Positions 9,453 through 17,506 of a stretch of 59,644 bases of DNA are shown piece after piece; the stretch's first letter is position 1, and each line of letters begins with the position of its first letter. Source of the stretch: Bacillota bacterium (GTDB taxonomy: Bacteria > Bacillota > Dehalobacteriia > UBA4068 > UBA4997); assembly GCA_021771915.1 (NCBI GenBank), contig JAETNY010000013.1, forward strand, positions 1 through 59,644, written 5' to 3'. Position numbers and translations under genes: made by a program. Under the pieces are notes generated by a model. It made no database searches and was not told where the DNA came from. It worked only from the letters and a program-made list of their open reading frames with translations.

Positions 9453-9656
9453 GTGCCGCCGCGCCCACTCTGCTATAACACGCCGCTTTTTGCGCACATG
9501 CCTTTCAAACGGCCGCCGGACGATTTCAAGCAGCAATTTCATCAGAAGCTGCTGGCCGGTTTCCGCCGTATTGAAGATTATCCCTTTATCAAAGAGAACG
9601 CGGCCGCTTATCAAAAATGGCAAAAAAATCACTGCGCCGGTCTGAAAAATACTTGA
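9453..9656 (+). CDS. Possible small protein or gene remnant
   Basis: A 67-codon GTG frame with core-like codon use (many GCC, CTG and CGC codons) and a soluble-looking C-terminal half (FRRIEDYPFIKENAAAYQKW). There is no ribosome site, it follows the spoVM terminator directly, and its stop codon overlaps the -35 of the marR promoter. I recognise no family. It may be the tail of a decayed gene, or chance. Confidence 0.25.
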   Translation: MPPRPLCYNTPLFAHMPFKRPPDDFKQQFHQKLLAGFRRIEDYPFIKENAAAYQKWQKNHCAGLKNT

Positions 9657-9710
9657 CAAATGTACGAAATCATACTACAATAGCAAGTGTGTACGAAATC
9701 ATACTTGCTA
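9653..9710 (+). promoter_or_regulatory. marR-MATE promoter with two copies of a palindromic operator
   Basis: TTGACA (9653-9658), 17-bp spacer, TACAAT (9676-9681). TGTACGAAATCATACT occurs exactly twice, at 9661-9676 and 9690-9705, 29 bp apart. Each is a near-palindrome GTAYGAwwTCRTAC. Copy 1 fills the spacer and copy 2 covers the start of transcription. An outer arm pair TAGCAAGT (9681-9688)/ACTTGCTA (9703-9710) encloses copy 2. The placement is ideal for repression by the MarR protein encoded next. Confidence 0.8.
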
Positions 9711-9736
9711 TTATTTTTTGAGGTGATAAAATAAAA

Positions 9737-10210
9737 ATGTCAAACAATCCGCCGCAACCAAATAATTCTGAAAAAATTCAACACTTGCGTGAGTTAAACA
9801 AACGCCTGAACCTGCTGCTTTTTGAAACAGACGCTGTTTATCATGAAGCCGCCAAGCGTTTGGGGCTGGCCAACAGCGATATGAAAATTCTCTATACTCT
9901 CTGTCATCTTGGCCAGCAAGCGCCGCTTGCCGATGTTATCCGACTTTCCGGCATCAATAAGCAAACTATAAACTCCGCACTGCGCAAGCTGGAAAAACAG
10001 GATATTCTCTATCTGCAAAACGCCAATGGCCGGCGCAAGCTGCTTTGCCTGACGAGCCTTGGCCAACAGCTGGTGGAAAAAACCGTGCTGCGGCTGATTG
10101 AGCTGGAAAATGAAGCCATGCTCAACTGGACAGACCAGGAAACAGACCTTTATATTGAATTAACCCAACGCTTTTTTCAGGATTTTAAAGCTAAAATCCA
10201 AAAACTTTAA
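9737..10210 (+). CDS. MarR-family transcriptional regulator
   Basis: 157 aa winged-helix dimer protein. The recognition region is SDMKILYTLCHLGQQAPLADVIRLSGINKQTINSALRKLEKQDIL, followed by the wing (LQNANGRRKLLCLTSLG). GAGGTGA precedes the ATG. It lies 27 bp upstream of a MATE exporter gene and behind a promoter with a duplicated palindrome, so the likely circuit is autorepression and repression of the exporter, relieved by an unknown small molecule. Confidence 0.9.
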   Translation: MSNNPPQPNNSEKIQHLRELNKRLNLLLFETDAVYHEAAKRLGLANSDMKILYTLCHLGQQAPLADVIRLSGINKQTINSALRKLEKQDILYLQNANGRRKLLCLTSLGQQLVEKTVLRLIELENEAMLNWTDQETDLYIELTQRFFQDFKAKIQKL

Positions 10211-10237
10211 CAAAGGAGAAACGCAAATAAAATATTT

Positions 10238-11575
10238 ATGAAAGACACTATTCAGCTATCTGACCATTTTGATTATTCCCGACTAATCCGCTTTACCCTG
10301 CCTTCAATTATTATGATGATTTTTACCTCAATTTACGGCGTGGTAGACGGCTATTTTGTATCCAATTTTGTCGGCAAAACGCCCTTTGCCGCCGTCAATT
10401 TTATTATGCCGCTGATTATGATTTTGGGTTCTGTCGGCTTTATGTTCGGCGCCGGCGGCGGCGCGCTGGTGGCGCGCAGTCTGGGCGAGGGCAAAAAAGA
10501 ACGCGCCAGGCGGCTGTTCTCATTATTCGTCTATGCCACTGCCATCAGCGGTACAGTTATCGCCATTATCATCTTTATTTTTCTACGCCCCATTTTGCAG
10601 CTGATGGGCGCGGAGGGTGAACTGCTAAAAAATGCTCTGCTTTACGGGCGCATATTGTTGCCGTTTTTGCCCATTTTTATGCTGCAATTTGAATTTACCA
10701 GCTTCTTCATTACCGCGGAAAAACCCCGTCTTGGCCTGATAGTAACCCTGCTGGCCGGCTGTACCAATATGTTTTTTGACGCGCTGTTCATGGGCGTATT
10801 CAAATGGAACCTGGCCGGCGCCGCTATCGCCACCGGTTTGGGTATTCTGGTTGGTGCAATTATCCCCTTAATTTATTTCTCCCGGCCCAATTCCAGTCTG
10901 TTGCGTCTGGGGCGCACCAAAATTAACGGTGTGGCTCTGCTGCGCGCCTGCACCAACGGCTCGTCAGAGTTGATGAGCAACATCGCTCTGTCAATCGTCA
11001 GCATGCTCTATAATCTGCAACTGCTGAAATATATTGGCGAGAACGGCGTGGCGGCATATGGTGTAATTATGTATATCTCCACCGTATTCCTCGCCATTTT
11101 TACCGGCTACGCCAACGGCATTGCCCCGGTTACCGGCTATCATTTTGGCGCCGGCAACCATGCCGAATTAAAGAACCTGCTGCAAAAAAGCTTAAAACTG
11201 GTTACGGTGCTGGCATTGATTATGTTCGCGCTGGCCCAACTGCTGGGCGGAATGATGGCCAACATCTTTGTAGGCTATGACGCGGAACTTTTACAGCTGA
11301 CTATTCACGCTATCCGCATTTACGCCTTTGTTTATCTGTTCGCCGGCTTTGCCATTTACAGTTCCTCGCTCTTCACCGCCCTGAGCGACGGTATAACCTC
11401 TGCGCTGATTGCTTTTCTGCGCAGTCTGGTATTTGAAATTTCCATGGTACTGTTGCTGCCAATTTTTCTCAAGGTAGACGGCATCTGGCTTTCGGCTGTG
11501 CTGGCCGATATGTTCACAGTGATTGTGGCCTTTAGCTTTATCATCGCCAAACGTAAGCGTTATCATTATTATTGA
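10238..11575 (+). CDS. MATE-family multidrug/metabolite exporter
   Basis: 445 aa with about 12 membrane segments in two related halves; the N-terminal part reads SIYGVVDGYFVSNFVGKTPFAAVNFIMPLIM and is followed by a glycine-rich turn (FGAGGGALVARSLGEGKKERA), typical of the MATE family. MATE proteins expel cationic drugs or metabolites using Na+ or H+ gradients. AAGGAG lies unusually far (about 19 nt) upstream of the ATG. It shares an operon with the MarR gene. The substrate is unknown. Confidence 0.93.
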   Translation: MKDTIQLSDHFDYSRLIRFTLPSIIMMIFTSIYGVVDGYFVSNFVGKTPFAAVNFIMPLIMILGSVGFMFGAGGGALVARSLGEGKKERARRLFSLFVYATAISGTVIAIIIFIFLRPILQLMGAEGELLKNALLYGRILLPFLPIFMLQFEFTSFFITAEKPRLGLIVTLLAGCTNMFFDALFMGVFKWNLAGAAIATGLGILVGAIIPLIYFSRPNSSLLRLGRTKINGVALLRACTNGSSELMSNIALSIVSMLYNLQLLKYIGENGVAAYGVIMYISTVFLAIFTGYANGIAPVTGYHFGAGNHAELKNLLQKSLKLVTVLALIMFALAQLLGGMMANIFVGYDAELLQLTIHAIRIYAFVYLFAGFAIYSSSLFTALSDGITSALIAFLRSLVFEISMVLLLPIFLKVDGIWLSAVLADMFTVIVAFSFIIAKRKRYHYY

Positions 11576-11581
11576 TAAATT

Positions 11582-11609
11582 AACCCCGGCTGTTTTTACA
11601 GTCGGGGTT
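11582..11609. terminator. Bidirectional terminator between MATE and TfoX-GyrI genes
   Basis: 12-bp stem (AACCCCGGCTGT with ACAGTCGGGGTT, one G-U pair), 4-nt loop, T-rich on the plus strand. It separates convergent genes. Confidence 0.85.
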
Positions 11610-11613
11610 TTGG

Positions 11614-12615
11614 TTATTGCTTCTTCAGCGGCAGACGAATTACAGTTTTCAGATTTTCCGGTTTACAGCGCCGCACATCGCTCAAATAAATTTCATGGTG
11701 CAGACGACCGCCTGTAAAATCCAGCTGATAACCCTGCTGCTCCACAAACTCATGCAGCATACGCAGCGTGGCCGGCTCATCATCATAGGAGCCGACATGC
11801 AGGCATTGCACACAGAATCCCTCCGCATAACGGAACAACTCCAGACGCTCCGCAGCGTCCGGTATTTTTTTGGCCGCCTGCGCCACAGCCCAGTTAAAAT
11901 CAGCCTCGGTCACAAACTCCGGCAAACGGATTAAAGCCAACCATTGAAAACGCTCCTTATGCGCATAATCAATCTCGCCCAGTGTATCATTTTGCCACCA
12001 AAGTCCCTCCAATGGCGGAACTACAAAATCAAAATAGCCCTCCATGCGATAATCGCCCATTTTGCTCATCTTGATGGCATAAGCTGCCGCATAAAGCAGG
12101 GCAATAGCCTGCTTATATGCGCCGTCCGGCTGGTTGGGGTCGCCCTGACCACGCACCGCCAGAAATTGCAGCGGCGGCACCTCAACTAACCCCGGCTGCC
12201 GCTTGGGCAGATAAAATTCCTTATACTCTTTCTTATAATCAAACGCTTTCTCTTTGGCTGGCTTTGTTTCCGGCTCAGGTTTAGACTTAGCTTTGGCCTT
12301 AGCCCGGGGCTTCTGTGTCAAACGCAACTCAGCGCAGGTTGCCTGCGCCAACTCCGCCAGTTCCAGATGGTTGTCCAAATCTTCAATAAGAAAATAATTT
12401 TTAGCGCCCTGATAAGGCGGCGCTTCCAGTATATCAGGCTGCAAACGCCTCGCGGCCTCTGTCGGCTTAAAAAAAAGCTGGTCGTCACATATCATGGCAA
12501 AAAACAGACCGTCACAATACAAGCCATATTCACCAAACATTCTTTTATAGGTAATCTCACCAGCGCCGGCCAGCTGACCGGCCGCAAATTCCACAAACTC
12601 TACGCTTGAGGACAT
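11614..12615 (-). CDS. TfoX N-terminal-like domain fused to a GyrI-like effector-binding domain
   Basis: 333 aa. Residues about 1-100 match the TfoX N-terminal fold (EITYKRMFGEYGLYCDGLFFAMICDDQLFFK). A low-complexity Lys/Ala/Pro linker (KPRAKAKAKSKPEPETKPAKEKAF) leads to a GyrI-like domain (about 135-333: LQFLAVRGQGDPNQPDGAYKQAIALLYAAAYAIKM ... GLWWQ), a fold that binds small hydrophobic or amphipathic molecules. The ATG at 12615 is chosen because AAGGAG lies 8 nt upstream; start codons at 12621 and 12624 are too close to it. It overlaps no neighbour with this start. There is no DNA-binding domain of the usual kind. Function unknown. Confidence 0.8.
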   Translation of the reverse strand: MSSSVEFVEFAAGQLAGAGEITYKRMFGEYGLYCDGLFFAMICDDQLFFKPTEAARRLQPDILEAPPYQGAKNYFLIEDLDNHLELAELAQATCAELRLTQKPRAKAKAKSKPEPETKPAKEKAFDYKKEYKEFYLPKRQPGLVEVPPLQFLAVRGQGDPNQPDGAYKQAIALLYAAAYAIKMSKMGDYRMEGYFDFVVPPLEGLWWQNDTLGEIDYAHKERFQWLALIRLPEFVTEADFNWAVAQAAKKIPDAAERLELFRYAEGFCVQCLHVGSYDDEPATLRMLHEFVEQQGYQLDFTGGRLHHEIYLSDVRRCKPENLKTVIRLPLKKQ

Positions 12616-12620
12616 TAACA

Positions 12621-13013
12621 TCACTCCTTATTAAAAGAACCAATTTCCACCAAATTACCCTCCGGGTCCGCCACATAACAGGTACGCTGCCCCCAGGGAC
12701 AGGTAGTCGGCGGCATAACCGGCCGCGCGCCTTTGGCCAAAATTTCGTCCCAAACCCGGTCCACTTCAGCATAGTTGTCCACATCAAGCGCAATCTCAAA
12801 ATGCCCATTCACCCCCTGAACATAATCAAAGCTGCTATTAGTCAGCTGTTCAAAATCCTGGCGGCCAAAAAGCAGAAAAAGCGTGCCGTCCTTTTCCAGA
12901 TAAACATTTTTAGTGTTCTCATCTTCGGCAATCTCAAACCCCAAAACATCACGATAAAAGCGAATTATCGTCGCCATATCCTGCACCAACAAACCAAAAC
13001 CGGACAATTTCAT
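12621..13013 (-). CDS. VOC-family (glyoxalase/bleomycin-resistance fold) protein
   Basis: 130 aa, two beta-alpha-beta-beta-beta modules: MKLSGFGLLVQDMATIIRFYRDVLGF and a second starting near HFEIALDVDNYAEVDRVWDEI, ending DPEGNLVEIGSF. The final Glu is a usual metal ligand; the first ligand position is not a clear His, so enzymatic activity is uncertain. RBS AAGGGGG. Five bp before the TfoX-GyrI start, so the two are probably one operon, possibly for sensing or binding a small molecule. Confidence 0.85.
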   Translation of the reverse strand: MKLSGFGLLVQDMATIIRFYRDVLGFEIAEDENTKNVYLEKDGTLFLLFGRQDFEQLTNSSFDYVQGVNGHFEIALDVDNYAEVDRVWDEILAKGARPVMPPTTCPWGQRTCYVADPEGNLVEIGSFNKE

Positions 13014-13093
13014 ACCAATTCCCCCTTAATGTGTTATTGCTTTAATATTAACACATTAAATATGACAGGTATATGTCAGGTTTAATGATGTAA

Positions 13094-14005
13094 TTAACGA
13101 TAATTGGCACAAATTGCCTCCGCAAAATCCAGCATGCGCCGGCGCAGTTCCACCGGCTCCAAGACTTCAGCATGACTGCCAAAGGTGGCTAGCCAGCTAA
13201 TAATATTTTCCTCGTCCGTAAAGCCAATTTCAAACAACAGGCGGCCGTCCGGCTGTGCCTGAAAGCTATCCACACCATATTCGTCAATCAGCCGCCATTT
13301 GCAGTCTGGTTCAATCAAAGCCTTAACCTGATAAAGCGAGGGGAAAACGCGTTCAACCGATAAATCCGGCAGCGGCGCCGAACGCGGCACAAAATCCTCC
13401 ACCAACGCCAAGCTGCTCATGCGGCTTAACCGAAACAGCCGAAAATCCTGCCGCAGATTACACCAGGCCCATAGATACCAGCTTGACCATTGAAAAAGCA
13501 GCTTATAAGGCTCAACCAAGCGCTCTGTTTCACCAGCCGGCGCGCAGTAAACAAAGGCCACCTTCCGGGAATCGGTAATAGCATCTTGCAGCAACTCTAT
13601 TTTATCGGTCAACGCCGCCTTGTCCCAGGAAGCCAAATCAATCAGAATATGCTGGTTTACCGGCAAAAGATTCTCCCCGGCCGGGCAAAGCCGGTCTATC
13701 AGCTGCTGATAGCGCTTGGCATTATCGGGCGTACAAAAACTATCCAGCGTTTTTAAGCCGATTAAAATGGCCTGCATATCCGCCGAAGATAACAGCGTCC
13801 TGTCAATTTTGAAACCGTCCATAATAGCCACGCCACCGCCAATACCCTGCGTCGTCACCAAAGGAATACCAGCCTGACAAATCACCTCAATATCCCGATA
13901 AATTGTCCGCGTTGATACCTCAAAGCGCTCGGCCAACTCGGCCGCCGTGGTTTTCGGCTGTTGCAACAAAATAGAAAGTATACCGATTAAACGTGCAATT
14001 TTCAT
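13094..14005 (-). CDS. WYL-domain transcriptional regulator (HTH_11/DeoR-like)
   Basis: 303 aa. The N-terminal winged helix is RLIGILSILLQQPKTTAAELAERFEVSTRTIYRDIEVICQAGIPL; the middle part carries the WYL ligand domain (KVAFVYCAPAGETERLVEPYKLLFQWSSWYLWAWCNLRQDFRLFRLSRM), and a WCX-like C-terminus follows. Such proteins sense nucleotides or other small ligands. It sits 80 bp upstream of the VOC gene on the same strand, so it may control the VOC/TfoX-GyrI pair, but no operator was identified. Confidence 0.9.
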   Translation of the reverse strand: MKIARLIGILSILLQQPKTTAAELAERFEVSTRTIYRDIEVICQAGIPLVTTQGIGGGVAIMDGFKIDRTLLSSADMQAILIGLKTLDSFCTPDNAKRYQQLIDRLCPAGENLLPVNQHILIDLASWDKAALTDKIELLQDAITDSRKVAFVYCAPAGETERLVEPYKLLFQWSSWYLWAWCNLRQDFRLFRLSRMSSLALVEDFVPRSAPLPDLSVERVFPSLYQVKALIEPDCKWRLIDEYGVDSFQAQPDGRLLFEIGFTDEENIISWLATFGSHAEVLEPVELRRRMLDFAEAICANYR

Positions 14006-14026
14006 CTGTCTTTCCCCAAAACCGGC

Positions 14027-14404
14027 CTAATCAGCAAAATCATAAAGCCTGGCCGTTTCCGGATTGCGATATTCATGCTTTTCATAATAGCCAATCAACT
14101 CGCCGTCCGGCTTGCGCAGCGCCACCATGTAAACATCTTTATTTTCGGCTTCATTGCGAAAAGTATAAATCTGGTTATGCGCTGGGCTGGCCGCAAACCA
14201 CTCCACCACCTGCTCAATCCGCGCTTGCGACGCTGGATTATGACAGGCCAGCAGGCTTTGTCCAACCAGCGCCGCGCCGCCGCTTCTGGCATAACGCTGC
14301 ACTGCCGCCGGGTTCATGTAAATAATCTCATGCTGCAAATTACAGATTACAACCGCCGCCTTGTCCTGCGCTAAAACGCTTTGAAAATATACCGCCAAAT
14401 CCAT
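14027..14404 (-). CDS. Stand-alone PAS-domain protein
   Basis: 125 aa, essentially one PAS fold: AAVVICNLQHEIIYMNPAAVQRY at the start and VYMVALRKPDGELIGYYEKHEYR at the end. It has no output domain, membrane segment or heme motif that I can see. CGGAGGTG precedes the ATG by 5 nt. It lies 21 bp upstream of the WYL regulator gene and may be co-transcribed. It may act through protein-protein contact, as an isolated sensor; the ligand is unknown. Confidence 0.8.
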   Translation of the reverse strand: MDLAVYFQSVLAQDKAAVVICNLQHEIIYMNPAAVQRYARSGGAALVGQSLLACHNPASQARIEQVVEWFAASPAHNQIYTFRNEAENKDVYMVALRKPDGELIGYYEKHEYRNPETARLYDFAD

Positions 14405-14446
14405 TTCAACACCTCCGTTTTCAATTCAATTTCAGCTTAAACGTGC

Positions 14447-15472
14447 TTAAAGCAAGCGGCGCAATGCCGCCAAATCCTCGGCCGTGGTAGACCAACTGGT
14501 CGCAAAACGAACCACCGTATGGGTTTCATCATATTTTTCCCAAAAACCGCAATCCACTCGCTTTTTCAATTCCGCCAGCCGGTCGTTGGCCAAAATAACA
14601 AACTGCTGATTGGTGGGCGACTCCAGATAGAACGGCAGCTTCTTCTCATGCAGAATAGTTTTCAGCTGCTCGGCCATCTCAATGCCATGCCGGCCAATCT
14701 CTCCATACAAATCGTCGGTAAAAAGCGCATCAAACTGCACGCCCAGTAAACGCCCCTTAGCCAGCAGCGCCCCCATCTGTTTAACCATCGTCAGAAAATG
14801 CGGCGGCCGGTTATGGCGCGGAAAAACCACCGCTTCACCGCAAAGCGCGCCCACCTTGGTGCCGCCAATATAAAATACGTCACACAACTCCGCAATATCC
14901 GTCAGGCTAACGTCTGTCTGGCGGCTGGCCAGCGCATAGCCCAAACGCGCGCCGTCCATAAACAGCGGCAGCCGATATTCCCGGCAGACCGCCGCCAGTG
15001 CCTGCAACTCCTGCTTGCTGTATAAGGTGCCGTATTCCGTCGGGTGTGAAATATAAACCAGCCCCGGCTGCACCATATGTTCATAGTTGGCGTCGGCGTA
15101 AAAATCGGCCAGATAACGGCGCAGCAGCTCCGCCGCCAGTTTGCCGTCCTGATGCGGCAGCGTTATCACCTTATGACCTCCGGCTTCAATCGCACCAGCC
15201 TCATGACAGCTTATATGCCCGGTATCCGCAGCTACCGCCCCGGCATAGTTAGGCAGCAGGCTGTTGATAATCACCGCATTGGTCTGTGTGCCACCGGCCA
15301 GAAAATCCACCTGCGCCTCCGGACAGCCACAGGCCGCGGCAATTTTCTGCCGCGCTCGCTCACAATATATATCCGTACCATAACCGGTCAGGTTCTCCAA
15401 ATTTGTTTCCAAAAGACGCTCCAAAATTTTGTGATGCGCCCCCGCCACATAGTCACTGGCAAAAGAAATCAT
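14447..15472 (-). CDS. Threonine aldolase-like PLP enzyme (beta-eliminating lyase family)
   Basis: 341 aa fold-type I PLP enzyme of the low-specificity L-threonine aldolase group, which cleaves threonine or allo-threonine to glycine and acetaldehyde. Landmarks: SFASDYVAGAHHKILERL start, DFLAGGTQTNAVI, HISCHEAGA (ring-stacking His), LFMDGARLGYA, and the Schiff-base lysine in FYIGGTKVGALCGEA. GAGGTGG before the ATG. The substrate is predicted from family only; some relatives act on other beta-hydroxy amino acids. Confidence 0.87.
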   Translation of the reverse strand: MISFASDYVAGAHHKILERLLETNLENLTGYGTDIYCERARQKIAAACGCPEAQVDFLAGGTQTNAVIINSLLPNYAGAVAADTGHISCHEAGAIEAGGHKVITLPHQDGKLAAELLRRYLADFYADANYEHMVQPGLVYISHPTEYGTLYSKQELQALAAVCREYRLPLFMDGARLGYALASRQTDVSLTDIAELCDVFYIGGTKVGALCGEAVVFPRHNRPPHFLTMVKQMGALLAKGRLLGVQFDALFTDDLYGEIGRHGIEMAEQLKTILHEKKLPFYLESPTNQQFVILANDRLAELKKRVDCGFWEKYDETHTVVRFATSWSTTAEDLAALRRLL

Positions 15473-15555
15473 TTAACCACCTCTTTTCTGTATACTACAT
15501 GCTTTACAACCATCTATCACATTATATCATTTTACACAATTTTATGCAACACAAT

Positions 15556-15579
15556 AACGGCACAGAAAACTGTGCCGTT
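15556..15579 (-). terminator. Terminator after the 171-aa hypothetical gene
   Basis: 10-bp perfect stem AACGGCACAG with CTGTGCCGTT and an AAAA loop, downstream of the gene ending at 15596 and upstream of the aldolase start. Minus strand continues into ATTGTGTTGC, so the U-tract is poor; it could instead be a stable 3' end. Confidence 0.6.
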
Positions 15580-15595
15580 AATCCATACCCGAGCC

Positions 15596-16111
15596 TTACG
15601 CCTCGCTTACCTGCATATGACTGCGCCGATAAGTATCGTTATCCTTGCGCGCCAACTCGCTCTCCACCTGCTTCAACTTATTTTGCAGATTTTTAATTTT
15701 GCTTTCATCTGTTGCCACCGCCAGCTGCTGTTTCAGCGCCTCCCTGCGCTTTTTCAGTCTTTCAATTTCCCTATCCACCTTATCGGTACTGCCAATGCAC
15801 TTTTCCGCCTTTTTGCCACCGGGTTTCTTATCCGACGCGGCAGCCTTATCCGCATTTTCCTCGTCCGCCTTCGGTTCATCAAAATAAACTCTCGGCTGAC
15901 CATCCTCGTCCTGACCCAGCCAATACTGGCCTATTGGTTCCGGCTTTTCCGCTGGGCTATACTCGTCATACACCGGCGGCTTTGGCTGCGGCTCATTCTG
16001 CGGTTCTGTTGCCGGCTGCCGCACCTCCGGCGGCGCCTGCACATCGCCCAAAGGGGCAGTCCGCTTTGCCGCTTGCGCCGCCAATGAAGTTAAATCAGAG
16101 ATTAAATTCAT
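15596..16111 (-). CDS. Hypothetical protein with Pro/Glu-rich middle and coiled-coil C-terminus
   Basis: 171 aa. A short helix is followed by a Pro/Glu/Gln-rich disordered stretch (about 24-60), an acidic/lysine-rich segment, then a heptad-like coiled coil (about 110-155: DREIERLKKRREALKQQLAV ... LQNKLKQVESELARK). No signal peptide or membrane segment. GGGGGAGTG precedes the ATG. It resembles FlxA-like and other small coiled-coil proteins only in general character. I do not recognise a family. Confidence 0.7.
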   Translation of the reverse strand: MNLISDLTSLAAQAAKRTAPLGDVQAPPEVRQPATEPQNEPQPKPPVYDEYSPAEKPEPIGQYWLGQDEDGQPRVYFDEPKADEENADKAAASDKKPGGKKAEKCIGSTDKVDREIERLKKRREALKQQLAVATDESKIKNLQNKLKQVESELARKDNDTYRRSHMQVSEA

Positions 16112-16215
16112 TATTCACTCCCCCAATCACAAAATTAATGGTTTTAACCACAATTTCAGTTTAGCATAAGGGCAAAAAAATTACAAGCCACTAAACCTGA
16201 ACTGCCTTAAAAATG

Positions 16216-17505
16216 TTATGAAATGTTTAAGCCGCCCATATTCAGCAGCACGCTCAGGGTAAAATGCCGTCCCTCTTTTTCAATCTGCACTGCGCCCTGA
16301 TATTTTTCGGCCACCATCTGAATATTAGCCAAACCGATGCCCGGCGGCGACAGGGGCTGCTCCGCACAGCTATTACTAAACTCCAGCAAATAAAAATCTC
16401 CCTGCCGCCCACCTTTAATGCGGATTGCTTTCTCCCCCACCAACGTCCGACAGGAGTTAATAGCATTATCCAGCGCATTGGCAATAATTACACAGAGGTC
16501 AAAATCATCTACTCCTGAATTCTGCGGACAAAATAGCAAAACCTCGGTTTTTATGCCCCCGGCCTGCGCCAGCCCCAGCTTCTCTGCCAGCAGAATATCC
16601 ACCACGGCGTTGCCGGTGTTATACGGAAAGGATAGCGTATCAGCCGCCGCAGAGATTTTTTGCAGATAGGCCAGACCAGCCGCTAAATCGCCCTGGCGCA
16701 GCAAACCGCCCAAAACCGATAAATGATTTTTAACGTCGTGCCGAAAAGACTGCGTTTGCGCATAACGCAGCTGCACTTCACGGACATAGGTTTTCTGTGC
16801 CTGCACCGCCTGCGCCAGCGAATTTAACTCGGCCTGCGCCTGAAAACCCAACCTAATACGCCGATAGGCATAAAGCGTGCAAAACAGAGCCGCCAGACCA
16901 AAAAGCTGCAAAATTAACAGCGCCATATGTTGCACCATCAGTTCAGGAGAACTTTCAACGCTAATATAGCTATATGAGGTCTGCAAAATATACAATTCCA
17001 TAAGCAGCAAAAAAACTTCCGGCAATATCAGTAAAATAAATGCCAGCGTTTGCCGCTCCCCGTCCAGTGTCAGAAATTTTATAACCAGCCAGTAGCCGGC
17101 GGCACAAAAGACCAGCGCTAACACGCTGGCCAAGACCACCAGCAAATAAAGCAGCGGTCGGCCTATCATTTGAGGAAAAAGCAGCGCCTCGGCGGAATTA
17201 ACCACGCCAAAAGCCAGCTGTGCAATGTAGACGGCCAAAATTGCCGCCGCACCGGCAACCCAGGGCTGATTTTGCAGCGCCAGACGGTTAAAGCCGTATA
17301 AAACAATCAACTGTAAACCAATAGCCAGAAAACTGTAAAGTTCCAGTTTCACCGCCAGCCACTCCAAAGCCATAACCAGCAAAGGATAAACCGCCCAATA
17401 TCCAAGCTGCAATTTTTTTTCGGTCAGCCGACCCACAAACGCCGTCTGCAAAATGCTTTGTCCCAGCAAACAAAAAGCGTTCAAGCCAACACTGAAATAT
17501 TCCAT
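16216..17505 (-). CDS. Sensor histidine kinase, GHKL family (AgrC/NatK-like)
   Basis: 429 aa. Residues 1-215 contain about six to seven membrane helices, then a coiled linker, the phospho-acceptor His256 in SFRHDVKNHL, the N-box DLCVIIANALDNAINSC and a C-terminal ATP-lid region PPGIGLANIQMVAEKYQG. This is the architecture of peptide or cell-envelope sensors that partner LytTR regulators. It starts 2 nt after the response-regulator gene ends, so the pair is translated together. No cognate peptide gene was found next to it. Confidence 0.92.
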   Translation of the reverse strand: MEYFSVGLNAFCLLGQSILQTAFVGRLTEKKLQLGYWAVYPLLVMALEWLAVKLELYSFLAIGLQLIVLYGFNRLALQNQPWVAGAAAILAVYIAQLAFGVVNSAEALLFPQMIGRPLLYLLVVLASVLALVFCAAGYWLVIKFLTLDGERQTLAFILLILPEVFLLLMELYILQTSYSYISVESSPELMVQHMALLILQLFGLAALFCTLYAYRRIRLGFQAQAELNSLAQAVQAQKTYVREVQLRYAQTQSFRHDVKNHLSVLGGLLRQGDLAAGLAYLQKISAAADTLSFPYNTGNAVVDILLAEKLGLAQAGGIKTEVLLFCPQNSGVDDFDLCVIIANALDNAINSCRTLVGEKAIRIKGGRQGDFYLLEFSNSCAEQPLSPPGIGLANIQMVAEKYQGAVQIEKEGRHFTLSVLLNMGGLNIS

Positions 17506-17506
17506 A

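Noticed and set aside
15077-16087. A 336-codon plus-strand open frame
   Set aside because: It opposes the aldolase and coiled-coil protein genes and has no ribosome site or family motif.
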